NCBI RefSeq assembly: GCF_037325665.1
Contig: NC_090245.1
Span: forward strand, 74,385,102-74,449,101
Length of the DNA stretch: 64,000 nucleotides
DNA from: Littorina saxatilis
Taxonomy: Eukaryota > Mollusca > Gastropoda > Littorinimorpha > Littorinidae
Direction: 5' to 3'
Below are positions 23,488-35,813 of this stretch, piece by piece. Every line of letters starts with the position of its first letter. Positions within the stretch are counted from its first letter, which is position 1. The translations under genes were made by a program, and so were the position numbers. The notes under the pieces were generated by a model that did no database searches, was not told the origin of the DNA, and saw nothing but the letters and a program-made list of their open reading frames with translations.

Positions 23488-23958
23488 TTAACGCATCTTT
23501 GAAAAAAGTGCTATGAGCTTACGGTCATTTACACCAGGGTTTTGGGGGTTAAAAATAGAAATGATGTCACGGAGTCTTGTATCTTGACTCTTTTTGATGA
23601 TGAAATACATTGCAAACAAACCACAAGTAGAACTTAACATCCCCTGTAATACCTGTTCGTTGGTTTTAGAACACAAACCAATGACGCATAAAAAAACAAA
23701 TAAAAAAACACCTTCAATGTCTTTGTGATTCGGTTTAAAACCAAAACTATCAAAATATTCAATATTCACCTGACCATCATAATACACACCAACCCAATGA
23801 GACCCAACCTTATGTGCTGGGTCTGTGTTTATGACGTAAGACGAGGGGTGAAGTAAATTTATCTCAGAAGGAAGTTGGTCTCTGGTGTAAACACCCATAA
23901 ACGGCCGTCTTGCCAAGGGGTGTCTTAACAGTAGGCGAGAGATCTCTAGACCATTCAT
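23488..23958 (-). mobile_element. Polinton part: adenovirus-like protease, copy B
   Basis: Second fossil copy of the GSHWVGVYY / EYFDSFG protease part, about 4.78 kb from copy A and very similar to it. Confidence 0.8.
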
Positions 23959-24326
23959 GATGTAAAATCAGTGATAACCTGCCTACTCCGATCAATTTCT
24001 AGCAACGAGTCCATTTCTGCATACACAGTAACGTGAACAGGCTCTGTCAGGGGTGCACTAAACTTTAGTTCCAGACGCAAACTCCCACAGCGCATCAGCT
24101 CAATCTGATCTCCACCCAACATTGACGGTGACAGGTCAAATACATACAGCGTATAGCCTCCGGGGTAGTCTTCATAGACAATTATGTTACCGACGTCACC
24201 AACACCCACCCCTGTTCCTGTGGTCAAACTAAAGAAGCTTCCCACATACTGTCTGTTTTCAAAGTCTGGTGTTAGTGGTTTTGCAGGGACTTGTTTTCCA
24301 TCAACATAGAGGCAGAGAAAATTCAA
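23955..24326 (-). mobile_element. Polinton part: capsid-type protein, copy B
   Basis: Second copy of the capsid-type part, with the same DYPGGYTLYVFDLSPSML block, next to protease copy B. Confidence 0.55.
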
Positions 24327-24852
24327 GTTGTGGGTTTTAAAAGTTGAATGGCTTTTTGGTGTAGCTACCGTTAAACGCAGCGCTTTCTCCCAGTCCTACT
24401 ACAACGCGTCTTGGTAGCTACCTGAGAAACAAGTTGTCTAAAACAGCACTAAGGTTTCCACGCGGGATCCCGTAAGATTTCATAACTACTCTTTTTAGAG
24501 GGTATTTGGCTGTGGAGCTCTCTAGGGTTTTTGTGTGAGCAAGACTTACAGCTGGATTTAGTTTTGATTTTCTGACAAACAAAGAGGTGTGTGTAATCAC
24601 CGTTAGGTAAGCAGGGTTTAGTCCGTGGGTCATCACATTAAAACTTTGTCAATACAATACATTTCTTTCTCTCCTACTTTTTGTAGTTCTTCTTTGTAAA
24701 AAAAAAAAAACTACCTTGTAGTTCTTCTGCGTGAGCGTCTTTCAGCTTATCGGTCACTGGAGTTGTTTTCAACTCACTGCTAACTGTAAATAATTCTTCT
24801 GACCACGCAGGTAAATAACCTTTTTTAAAGAGTCACCGTGTTTTACTTAGTC

Positions 24853-25062
24853 TCACACGATCACCAACCTGTAGCCTACCTTTGGGTGTTTTCTTTTGGG
24901 GTTGTCCGTACAAAACTTACCAAACTGTTTCTTTATTAGCGAGGCAAACTTTAACAGGTGCTGTTTTATACTTCTGTGAAACGAATGGTTATACGCGTGT
25001 ACCAGGTGTTGTAATTCTTCTACATATCTTACACGATTAGTGTGTGTAAAAAAGCGACACAT
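24853..25062 (-). mobile_element. Polinton part: integrase fragment, copy B
   Basis: Second copy of the VHAYNHSFHRSIK integrase block. Confidence 0.7.
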
Positions 25063-25799
25063 TTTCTCTTTTTAAGGGGCGCTCCCATAACTTGACGTGG
25101 GGCGACTTTCGTATTTAACAATGTTGGGTTATAGTAACCGAGGTCGTTGAAGGTAGACACACCAGCCGGTTCCTGGTAGCAGTTTTCAAACAGATTGCTG
25201 CTCTCCGAGTATTTGACAGGTGTGTGAGGTAGTTCGTCTGCTGGTGTTTCTTCTTTTTGATCTGGACTCTTCTGACACGTCTGGTGTTTTTTTTTTTTTT
25301 TTAACTTCTATAGCTACAACTTCTGTTTGTGTTTTAAGTCGCTTCAACAGTCTTTCTCGGACTTTGATCAGGCGAGTAAATTCTTTACTGGCCAAGACCA
25401 CCCCTCTTTGACTTGGTCGCACGCGTCTGTTCTTTCTGTTTCCTTGGTGAAAACCAAGGAAACATATCAGGTTCGGGTAGCGGTGAGCTAAACAGAGGCT
25501 CTTTCTCGTCAAACATCTCTTTTGTCGTTCTCAACAACAACAACAACAAAAGTGTTAAACAACTTTTACCACTAGGAGACTGTCTTTGTAGACTGTAGTG
25601 TAGAGTAGGCGGTGTTGTCTTGTGGCTCGATCAGGGAATTTAGTAAAAAAAAATTAGCCAACACCATCTTTATATATAACCTCCTTACACTATGACATCA
25701 GTTACTATTTTTTACAACAACAGCTTTAGACTTGTTGCGTTAACACATCTCTAAAAAAGTGCTATGAACTTACGGTCATTTACAACAGGGTTTTGGGGG

Positions 25800-26201
25800 T
25801 TAAAAAATAGAAATTATGTCACGGAGCCTTGTACCTTGACTCTTTTTGATGATGAAATACATTGCAAACAAACCACAAGTAGAACTTAACATCCCCTGTA
25901 ATACCTGTTCGTTGGTTTTAGAACACAAACCAATGACGCATAAAAAACAAACACCTTCAATGTCTTTGTGATTCGGTTTAAAACCAAAACTATCAAAATA
26001 TTCAATATTCCCCTGACCATCATAATACACACCAACCCAATGAGACCCAACCTTATGTGCTGGGTCTGTGTTTATGACGTAAGACGAGGGGTGAAGTAAA
26101 TTTATCTCAGAAGGAAGTTGGTCTCTGGTGTAAACACCCATAAACGGCCGTCTTGCCACGGGGTGTCTTAACAGTAGGCGAGAGATCTCTAGTCCATTCA
26201 T
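25800..26201 (-). mobile_element. Polinton part: adenovirus-like protease, copy C
   Basis: Third fossil protease part, 2.31 kb from copy B and very similar to it. Remnants of the capsid-type part follow at about 26,230-26,560. Confidence 0.8.
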
Positions 26202-26715
26202 GATGTAAAATCAGTGATAACCTACCTACTCCGATCATTTTCTAGCAACGAGGCCATTTCTGCATACACAATAACGTGAACAGGCTCTACCAGGGGTGCA
26301 CTAAACTTTTAGTTCCAGACGCAAACTCCCACAGTAGTATTCATAGACAAATCTGTTACCGACGTCACCAACACCCACTCCTGTTCCTGCGGTCAAACTA
26401 AAGAAACTTCCCACATACTGTCTGTTTTCAAAAGTCTGGTGTTAGTGGTTTTGCAGGGGCTTGTTTTCCAGCAACATAGAGGCAGAGAAAATTCAAGTTG
26501 TGGGTTTTAAAAGTTGAATGGTTTTTTTTGTGTAGCTACCGTTAAACGCAGCGCTCTCTACTAGTCCTACTACAACGCGTGTTGGTGGCTGCCTGAGAAA
26601 CAAATTGTATAAAACAGCACTATGGTTTCCACGCGGGATCCCGTAAGATTTCATAACTACTCATTTTAGAGGGTATTTGGCTGTGGACCTCTCCAGGGCT
26701 TTTGCGTGAACAAGA

Positions 26716-28266
26716 CTTACAGCTGGATTTAGTTTTGTTTTTCTGACAAACAAAGAGGCGTGTGTAACCACCGTTAGGTAAGCAGGGTTAATCCGTGGCT
26801 CATCACATTAAAATTTTGTCAATACGATACATTTCTTTCTCTCCTACGCTTTGTAGTTCTTCTTTGTAAAAAAAAACTACCTTGTAGTTATTCTGCGTTA
26901 GCGTCTTTCAGCTTATCGGTCACTGGAGTTGTTTTCAACACACTGCTAACTGTAAATAATTCTTCTGTTCACGCAGGTAAATAACCTTTTTTAAAGAGTC
27001 GCCGTGTTTTACTTAGTCTCACACGATCATCAACCTGTAGCCTACCTTTGGGTGTTTTTCTTTGGGGGTTGTCCGTACAAAACTTACCAAACTGTTTCTT
27101 TGTTAGCGAGGCAAACTTTAATAGGTGTTGGTTTTATACTTCTGTGAAACGAGTGGTTATACGCGTGTACCAGGTGTTGTAATTCTTCTACAAATCTTAC
27201 ACGATTAGTGTGTGTAAAAAAGCGCCACATTTTCTCTTTTAAGAGGAACCCTTGTTCTGATTTCCCCCTGATCTGTTCCATGACTGACTTGTCTTTCTTT
27301 CATGCATCAGTCAATAACCACTCTGTTTTTCAACGACCACACCTGATCAACTCAAACCAGGACTTTCTTTCTTTTCTCGGTGAAATCAGTGACCATGACA
27401 TTCTAGAACAAGTTAGACTCGAACGCCCAAACTCTCGGTATTCTGTTCACACCATCATGTCTTCCAGTTTCTATGTCACGCCTTTGTCTGACTTTCCTAT
27501 CGGATGAGTCTGTGGTAGTCTACCTAACTACATCACAAACACACAGTTCTTGCACAAGTTACAAAAAGACGAGCATCATCATTTTCCTTATACTGACGGT
27601 CTGTGTCTCTTTCGCTGTCTTGCTTTGCACAAAGGACCCTTGCCTCATTCTTTGCAAAAACCCACAAAAACCTTGTTCAAACAGTGGACCGGACATTCCC
27701 ACCAGTTTGTCAAATTAAACAGAGACACACCTACTACAATATAAATTAGAAAAATCTGATCAACAAAACAAAAAAACAAAAAAACAAAAAAACAAAAAAA
27801 TGTTTTACAAAAATACAATCTCACTACGAGGGGCGCGATAACCAAAAACACACCACAAGCAAGAGAATCTCTTGGTATCAGTAGTTGTCTCTTCTAATAC
27901 GTTAGTAGCAACAGTTGTATCTTCAGCAGACAAGGCGTCCTCAGCCATAACTACTCTGAATACTGTCTAAGACTATCAGCTGAGATCCATGTGTCAAATG
28001 ACGTTGGGTTTTGTGAACAAGAAACAATTAACAATTAAGTGGCTCTACCCCATTTCCCCCCCATTCCCTGTCGCGATATAACCTTGAACGTTTGAAAACG
28101 ACGTTAAACACCAAATAAAGAAAGAAAGAAAATGACGTTGGGTACCCAAACCAATGCACTAAATACTCTTTTTTTCCTCCCTTACCAAGTCGTTCTTTTA
28201 GTACTTTGTCAATACGATACATTTCTTTCTCTCCTACTTTTTGTAGTTCTTCTTTGTAAAAAAACA
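26716..28266. repeat. Polinton internal duplicated segment, right copy
   Basis: Near-identical to 19,780-21,330 at a constant offset of 6,936 bp, including the nested SINE (28,006-28,126) and the integrase part at 27,084-27,281. Confidence 0.85.
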
Positions 28267-29353
28267 AACTACCTTGTAGTTCTTCTGCGTGAGCGTCTTT
28301 CAGCTTATAGGTCACTGGAGTTGTTTTCAACACATTGCTAACTGTAAATAATTCTTCTGTTCACGCAGGTAAATAATCTTTTTTAAAGAGTCGTCGTGTT
28401 TTACTTAGTCTCACACGATCACCAACCTGTAGCCTACCTTTGGGTGTTTTCATTGGGGGTGGGTTGTTCGTACAAAACTTACGTTTGTTCTGTTTCTTTG
28501 TTAGCGAGACAAACTTTAACAGGTGCTGTTTTTATACTTCTGTGAAACGAATGGTTATACGCGTGTACCAGGTGTTGTAATTCTTCTATATATCTTACAC
28601 GATTAGTGTGTGTAAAAAAAGCGCCACATTTTCTCTTTTAAGAGGAACCCTTGTTCTGATTTCCCTGATTGGTACGAGTCGCTTCTTGATCTGTTCCATG
28701 AGCAAAACAAACGCTTCAAAATCAATTTTTCTCACTCCTTTCTTCTCAAAAACAAAGAGTCGGGTGACTTGTCTTTCTTTCATGCCTCAGTCAATAACCA
28801 CTCTGTCTTACAACGACCACGCCTGAGTTGTCAAAGCAGGACTTTCTTTCTTTTCTCGGTGAAATCAGTGACCAAATGAACAACCAACAAGTTCTAACAT
28901 GTTTAGGTCTTGCGTCTCTGTGGTGCAATACTCGGGGGTAAGCACCCAGAAGAACTTTTTTTTTTATACCCGCATCACACCTGTGTCTTACTACGCGATT
29001 CTATTTTTAGATGCTGACCAATCAACATGGTCTAACATGTAAGGTCTTGCGTCTCTGTGGTGCAATACTCAGGTGTAAACACCAGAAGAACTTTTTTTTT
29101 ATACCCCCTTTTTGACCGCATCACACTAGTGTCTAACTACGCGTTTCTATTTTTAGGTGCTGATCAATCAATATGTTCTAACATGTAAGGTCTTGCATCT
29201 CTGTGGTGCAATACTCAGGTGTGAACAGTCTCTAACCTAACATTAGGTATGACTGACTGTAGAACAGTTCGTGTTCAATGTAAATGTACCTTATAACACC
29301 CACATAAACCATTAGACAGCACAAACAACCAACAATAGGACATTCACAACATC

Positions 29354-31029
29354 ATGTCTTCCAGTTTTTATGTCACGCCTTTGTCTGACTTTCCTATCGA
29401 ACAGAGGGAAAAAAGAAGATCCCTAAAAGACCTCCTTTCAAGTTTGTTGTTAAACGTAACAATCAATATATGTGTCTTTGTACAGACAAACTTCGGTTTC
29501 TCGACATCAACAATTTTCTTGCGCCAGGTTTTAGTTATTCCAAGTACCTCTAGGCGTTCGGTGTCGAATAGGAAAAGGGTTTTTTCTGCTATGAATACGT
29601 CACTAGTCTAAGTACACTAGACGAAAGAGAACTCCCACCCCATGCAGCTTTTTTTAGTAAGCTCAAAAACTCAAATATTTCTGATACAGAGTACGCTTTT
29701 TGTCAGCGTGTGTGGACTGAAAACAAAATGACGACTTTGAAGGCTTTTTTTGGTGTGGTACAACAACCTAGACACAGTACCGTTTCTGGTTGCTTTGCAG
29801 CATCAGATTAGTATGTACGCTAGTCTGCGAGTTGATTTGCTGAAAGACGGTATTATTTCTGTCCCCCGGTGTGACACTGAAGTGTCTGTTTGACACGTTG
29901 TCTTCAGATACCTACTTTTCACTTTTAACAAAAAACAAAAAGACGTTCAAGCACTTTTGCGAAAGAACATTGTCGAGGGTCCGTCTATTGTCTTTCACAG
30001 ATACCACGAAAAAGACAAAACACACATTCGTGGTAATCAGGACAAACCGGTACAGGCTGTTCAGGGATTTGATGCGCTGTATTTAGCTGCACTCATGCAA
30101 GACATGCCCACAGAGCACCCTGTCATTCGTAGAAAAGAAAACGCTTTTAAAGCGGAAAAAAACAGATCCCTACGGTCAGCTAGCTCGGGAATGGTTGGAG
30201 TGGGTTATGGATTCAATCGGGTTGATATAGTGTGATATTTATGTACCTGATCATCTAAAAGAACATTTCAGTGAAATGCAGCCTATTTTCAAAAATGAGT
30301 CTGTCAGCTGAGAACAGATCGGGGATTTTATGAAAGACTACGCTGAAAAAACACAAGCTTTTATCCCAACCACGCCGTACACTTGTAGGGAGTTACCACG
30401 GTGAACAAATTCTGCTAGCTACACCCCTCTTGTTTTGTTACGTGCAACACGGGTTGATTGTTAAAACATCACGCTGATCGTAGAGTATCAACCCAAAACC
30501 TGTTTCCGTCAGTTTGGTGACAGCGTTTCAAACGCAAGACGAGCAGGAGACCAAGACTCATCAAAAACTATCTTAGCTGAAACTTTCAAACTGCTCGGTA
30601 ACTCAGTCTACGGGAAAACCTTAACTAACGTGGCCAACCATCGTGATATTCATTACGTTTTGTCTGATAAGGCCTCAAAACTGATCAACAATGGTCGTTT
30701 TCAAAAACTAACAGAAGTAACAGATTCTGTCACTGAAGTAGAGATGGTTAAAAAAAATCAACTGGTCACTCCCCTCTCAGATTGGTTACTTTGTTTACCA
30801 GTACGCTAAACTACGCATGTTGGAGTTTCATTTTGATTTTCTAGATAAGTTTGTGTCCAGAGCCGACTACCAGCTTTTGGAAATGGATACAGATTCTCTA
30901 TACATGGCGCTTAGCGCTTCAACGTTAGAAGAGGTGGTTCGTCCTGAACTGCGAGAGCAGTTTTACCAAGTGTATAACCAATGGTTCCCCGCACAAGCCT
31001 GTGACCAACCAACATGTTCTAGCATGTGA
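29354..31029 (+). mobile_element. Polinton part: protein-primed DNA polymerase B
   Basis: Fossil pieces of a family B polymerase on the plus strand. The conserved palm blocks GNSVYGKTL (near 30,600) and MDTDSLYM (near 30,885) are visible. The latter is the metal-binding DTDS motif. Polintons replicate their DNA with this enzyme. The part is broken and lies between duplicated segments and the right terminal repeat. Confidence 0.8.
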
Positions 31030-31125
31030 GGTCTTGTGTCTCTGTGGACAACCAATACTCAGACATGATCAGTCTCTAACCTAACATTATGTATGACTGA
31101 CTGTAGAACAACTCGTGTTCGGTGT

Positions 31126-31460
31126 AAAATGTACTTGCGATGTTTATAACACCTACATAAAACCAACAGGTAGCTATCTGAGTCTAGTTGTTAAAGCTTT
31201 TTATATTTTTGTAAATCAGCTCTCATCTCTCCCGCCTCACCAGTCGAGCTAACTCCTCCACCCACCCCACACCATTTGTCTAGCACTAATCTAAGCATTA
31301 AACCCTAATCACCCCTCGGGGTAGGGAAACCACGTCCCATTAAACTTCTCTAACTGCTGGCCACCTCTGGTGGTTTTATCGGCGAGGGGGGGCCGCAAAG
31401 AGTAGGGGTACCATTTTTATCGCCTTATCCTGACACCTCTGATAGTTATTAGCGTCATAA
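31126..31460. repeat. Polinton internal repeat matching 21,456-21,820
   Basis: The block with TAGCTATCTGAGTCTAGTTG and CGAGCTAACTCCTCCACCCA is present in both places in the same orientation. Confidence 0.75.
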
Positions 31461-31486
31461 AAGAGAGTGCTCCGCGAAGCGCGGAT

Positions 31487-31710
31487 AGTAATCCTGTCAT
31501 TACCCCAGCTGAAGTGGTCATTAGTACCGAGCAACAGGTACAGGCACATGAAATCACATGACAAAATATAAAACGCAATAAACCGTTTATGCGCAATATC
31601 TCCTTATCACTACTTAAACACAGGCACCTTAACCTATAACTTTATGCTGGTCCCTACCCTTGCGCATTGCGCATTGCGCCGAGGCATGAGGCATACCTCT
31701 CCCTACTACT
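31487..31710 (-). repeat. Polinton right terminal inverted repeat
   Basis: Inverted partner of 17,053-17,276. Followed by the target duplication CGTGTT at 31,711-31,716. Confidence 0.95.
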
Positions 31711-31919
31711 CGTGTTAGTTCTAAAGATTCATCGAAGGTAATTAGCGAGCGCAATTTTTGTTTCTATAATGACGTTTGTCTCGGTGACTTTGGCATCATA
31801 AGCAGTGGAAAAACAGGTCCCTGCCAGACTTGCTTGACATGACCTCATTTACATGATATACACACGTGTGATTTGAACGATTATTATCTCACGGGTGTCT
31901 CTCTCACCTATGTAGGATA
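31711..31919 (+). repeat. Foldback repeat unit, copy 2, right part
   Basis: Continues the unit interrupted at 17,052. From TTAGTTCTAAAGATTCATCG to GTAGGATA it matches copy 1 at about 16,533-16,737. Confidence 0.85.
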
Positions 31920-31963
31920 AAAAGATTTTGTTCTCTCCTCTGTTGAAGCTGTGAGACATAAAT

Positions 31964-32104
31964 GCTATTCCGACTTGGTCGTGTGACAGAGTTTTCTTCC
32001 ACACTCGATTAGCTGATGTCTAACTCAGCCTGACGGCTTCGTTAGACAATCAACGTAATCTCGTGTGGAAGAAAACGTCTGTCACACGACCAAGTCGGAA
32101 TAGC
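31964..32104. repeat. Foldback (hairpin) element
   Basis: Arms of about 40 bp (GCTATTCCGACTTGGTCGTG ... and its complement) surround a ~60-bp centre that is itself partly inverted. A different sequence family from the 16.2 kb foldback. Confidence 0.75.
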
Positions 32105-32439
32105 AGGTGCTGAAGCAGTCGTTTTATGATTGTGTTGATGAGCAAGGAAAAAAATGATCATAAAAACGTACCTGTCTTGTGCACACACCACAGATAAGAT
32201 AAGGCTAAACTTCACTAACATGCACTGTCACGTTTGTTTGTTTTTTGAACGCGGACACACAAGTAAAGCAGTTTGCTTTTCATGTTGACAAGCAAGAGAG
32301 AGAGAAGAAGAAAAGGCTCATAAAACGTACGTCGCTTTGTATACAAGACGGCGAATCAGTGTCAGGCTAAACTGACTCGACACACACTGTTCACATGTTG
32401 TGTGTAGTTATTATGTCTGAGGACTGTCGCACACTGTAC
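32105..32439. other. Two similar ~165-bp non-coding units
   Basis: Each unit contains AAGCAGT, GACAAGCAAG-like and CATAAAACGTACSTSKCTTG-like words in the same order. No frame of note. Confidence 0.4.
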
Positions 32440-32598
32440 TACAGTGAACCCCCCATTTAAAACATCCAAAAATCTGAGAAAATCGGGTCTTAAAAAGGAT
32501 TAGTCTTAAAATGGGGGTAATTTTACAGAGGTTCTGAACAGAAAGTCTGAGACAAGGTCTTACAAGGGAAGGAGTCTTAAATTGGGAGGCTTAAACCC
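32440..32598 (+). mobile_element. Tc1/mariner-type MITE, truncated
   Basis: Starts TACAGTGAACCCCCCATTTA and shares body sequence (CCAAAAATCTGAGAAA) with the complete copy at 34,570-34,787. The right terminal repeat is missing. Confidence 0.6.
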
Positions 32599-32849
32599 AT
32601 ACCCACCCATCGCACCCCCTGGGGGTGCATCGATTTAAATTGTAGTGAAAAAATCACAAAAGGACAAAAGTACTGTGTGCGGCATCAAGGCGATAGAAGG
32701 AACAGCAAGACAAGAACTGGATCCACACTGACTCAATGTAAAACGTTCTCGACACTCCGTAGTAAATGTTAATTGTAAAGTAATAAATAAATTATATATT
32801 AAAAAATAAATGATTATATGATTTTACCACATTTCTACGAGAGCCAGGA

Positions 32850-33092
32850 ATGAAACTTGAAAGAAATCCACGGTGTATTTGGATTGCATGTAGCCTACTT
32901 GTATTGCTGTGCTCATTTTTTCAGTGGCATCCCCATATTATAATTGCTGAAAAGAGGAACGGCACAACAGTCTACACTGGTATGTCTATGGAGCTGTTGG
33001 ACATTCTGCCAAATATGCTTAAAAGGGGGATTCCTCAGCCATTGGGTGACTGTTATAATAAATCATATTCTCTCCTGTTAAGGAAAAAGTAG
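32850..33092 (+). CDS. Possible exon of an ionotropic receptor-like membrane protein
   Basis: An 80-codon frame starts with a basic N-terminus and a hydrophobic stretch (IWIACSLLVLLCSFF), like a signal peptide. It continues HPHIIIAEKRNG and VYTGMSMELLDIL. The latter part resembles the start of the ligand-binding domain of ionotropic glutamate/IR receptors (P-x-I-I ... NG ... YTG...DLL). A donor-like AAAAA|GTAGGA overlaps the stop at 33,090-33,092. No further receptor exons are visible before 35.8 kb. This is a weak, partly impressionistic call and could be chance or a gene fragment. Confidence 0.25.
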   Translation: MKLERNPRCIWIACSLLVLLCSFFQWHPHIIIAEKRNGTTVYTGMSMELLDILPNMLKRGIPQPLGDCYNKSYSLLLRKK

Positions 33093-33402
33093 GATGGGCT
33101 TTCTGCGCACTCTCTTCTGTATAAACTGATCATGAAATCAGTATTGTTTTTTGCAAACAAAACAACTCGCCGATCTTGTCAAGGCATCTCTCCACGTAGG
33201 TACTATCACTAGTTTGTATTTCTGAACTCTAACACACACTTGTGACCATTAGCTTCTCGTGTTACTGTGCCTATACCAGGCTTAGTAATTACTTATCATA
33301 AAAGCTTACTTTGTTTACTGTACAACCTTGCAAAGCTCCCCACTGTAGCTTAAGTACAAATTTTGTCTCCCCAAGCGCTTTCGCGCGTTTATATCATGCG
33401 AG

Positions 33403-33406
33403 CACT

Positions 33407-33439
<33 letters not shown>

Positions 33440-33650
33440 TCTCTGACACACACACGCAGACAAACACAGACACGCACATACACACAAACACAGACACGCA
33501 GAGACACGCGCACACACACACACACATACACACACACTGACACACACACAAACACTCACGCACATACACGCACACACAACCACACACACACGCACACACA
33601 CAGTGATACACACACACACACACTGACGCACGCACACACACACACACGCT
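33403..33650 (+). repeat. Imperfect AC microsatellite
   Basis: AC-rich tract with many AG/CG interruptions. Smaller AC tracts lie at about 34,118-34,136 and 35,281-35,376. All open frames through them are artefacts. Confidence 0.85.
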
Positions 33651-34569
33651 GGAACAGCCTTTGAATTAATGTTAGTTGTCCGTGTTAAGAAGCAAATAGT
33701 AAAAGCAAGAGTGTCTGTGTATTCGATTCAGTTAAAAAAAAACAAATAATCAAAGTAAAATTACCTGGTTTGCAATTAACACAGCAAAACTTTCCACCGC
33801 TTGAATAAAATCCAAATTTCTCAAGCACCAAGTCTCATGTTTTTGTCTGGGCACAGGCGAACACACACTTGTGGAGTATTGTGCAGTATTGTGTTGACTG
33901 TTAATTTCTCCAGTCGATGACCAAGTTAAAGCTGATATCAAAATACTGACTACGTTTTACAAACAACACCGGGAAGCTCTCTGCTGCTCAAATACAAAAC
34001 TTAACTCCACAAGCACTGTCTCGCGATTAATCTGAGCACAGACTGACACACACACTGAAGTAGTATTTGCGTGGTGACTGTTGACTTCTTGTGTCTGGCG
34101 TTTATATCTAAGCACTGACACACACACACACACACTGGATCAACCTTCAGTTGACTGTCGTGACTGTATTTATAACAAGTGGCTAAGCCGAGGGTGCCGA
34201 CTTCAGTCTCTCCTCTGTCTCTTCGTTCTACCTGTGCAGTCAACTAACAATAGGCTTTTACAGGTGTGACTCAAAAGGCGATCGCTCAGGTATGACGGCA
34301 AACGGGACACACTCCGCGGCACACAAAAGCCAACAGTGAGACAGGTATGTCCCGCTGTTACTAAAAATAGATCGATACTTCTCCCTGGACACGATTGGGT
34401 GACGTCATACTACCCTGACTAGCTGCAAGAGATCGACTCACCCCATAAACAGCACCAAGGTTTCTCAATAAGCAGTTAGTCAGTGTATGATATAGTAGTC
34501 TTATCAACATTGACTGCGCAGCTTCCACTTGAGTATACTTTGCGTCCTGTTTTCAGGAGTATTTGGCAA

Positions 34570-34787
34570 TACAGTAGTACCCCCCCCCCCCTTTTAAGAC
34601 CTCCAAAAATCTGAGAAACTCAGGTTTTAAAAAGGAGGGAGTCCTAAACTGGGGGTAAATTTACAGACGTTATGAATAGAAAATCTAAGAAAATAGTGTC
34701 TTAAAAGAGAGGGGGTCTTAAATTGAGGGTCTTAAAAGGGAGGGGGTCTTAAAAGGGAGGAGGTCTTAAAAGGGGGGTTCCACTGTA
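34570..34787. mobile_element. Tc1/mariner-type MITE, complete (218 bp)
   Basis: Inverted ends TACAGTAGTACCCCCC... at 34,570 and ...GGGGGGTTCCACTGTA at 34,787, with TA at both outer edges as expected for a TA target duplication. The interior consists of repeats of GGGGGTCTTAAAA. Confidence 0.75.
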
Positions 34788-35335
34788 CAGCAACTGTAAA
34801 AAATAAAAAATAAATTCTCACTCCATAATTATGTGGTGTCATCAGTCAAGTGGGAAATAAGCCTACAAAGTTGTTCTAGACTGAGATCGTGACTGGCTTA
34901 TTTTACATTTGGATTTGTTTTTGTTTCTAAAAACATAAACGTCATCTATTATTGTAAGCCTTTTTGACAGGATATATAGGGCTACGCACCCACGTACCCC
35001 TTTATTATGCATATGCCTTTTTTGACTCAGACACATGTGATTATTATTGTGAAGTAATGCATTGCAGTGAGGCAGGCTCTTGTCAATTATACTGTACCCT
35101 TGTACGGCTAGACCAGTTCCAGGAAACAAACACATTCATCACACATTATTGTCCGGCAAACGCAAAACCCTATAATACGGATCTTGCTCGATCAATTTCC
35201 TAATAGTAATAGTTTTTCTACAGCACTCCACTGTAGCACTGTAAAACTAACTCCTGCATCACAAGATGAAATGGGACATGTGTCTCTCACACGCGCACAC
35301 ACACGCGCGCGCACCCGCGTACACACACACACACA

Positions 35336-35377
<42 letters not shown>

Positions 35378-35813
35378 CCACCATGTTGGGAGGTTGGTGG
35401 TGAAATCAATAAGTGGCAAAAAGGCCGGGCGGTCAAACGGTCATTGTATTTACCGTGTGTCAATCACTTCAGTGTGGCACACCGTGTGTGCGTGCGTGTA
35501 CGCACACACGGCACTGACTCACACGGCAGCCGGCATTTCAGTGTCGAAGTTGCTCCTCGATCGATTAGTAGCCCTATGACCAAATCTTTAAAATAGTGCA
35601 GTCATTCCCAGCCATGACTCGTAAGGCTAGATAAAGTAGAAAGATTCACAAATTATCGTTTATTTTATTTATTTTTTAATCCAGTTACAGAACTTATCTT
35701 CCTCCGTACCACTTCTGTTTGTTTTCTTCGTGTGTCACGCCTTACTTTCGATTTCTTCGTCCAAAGCGGAAGAGCTCAAGGGAGCTCACTCGCCAATCAC
35801 TTCCTGTGCCAAC

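Noticed and set aside
29354-31029. Possibility that the DNA polymerase part is a functional host-domesticated gene
   Set aside because: It is broken in several places and lies within the limits of the Polinton. It is treated as a fossil part.
34964-35203. 79-codon Cys/Tyr-rich frame resembling a small secreted peptide
   Set aside because: No signal peptide, no regular Cys spacing, and it ends in unrelated sequence. Chance frame.
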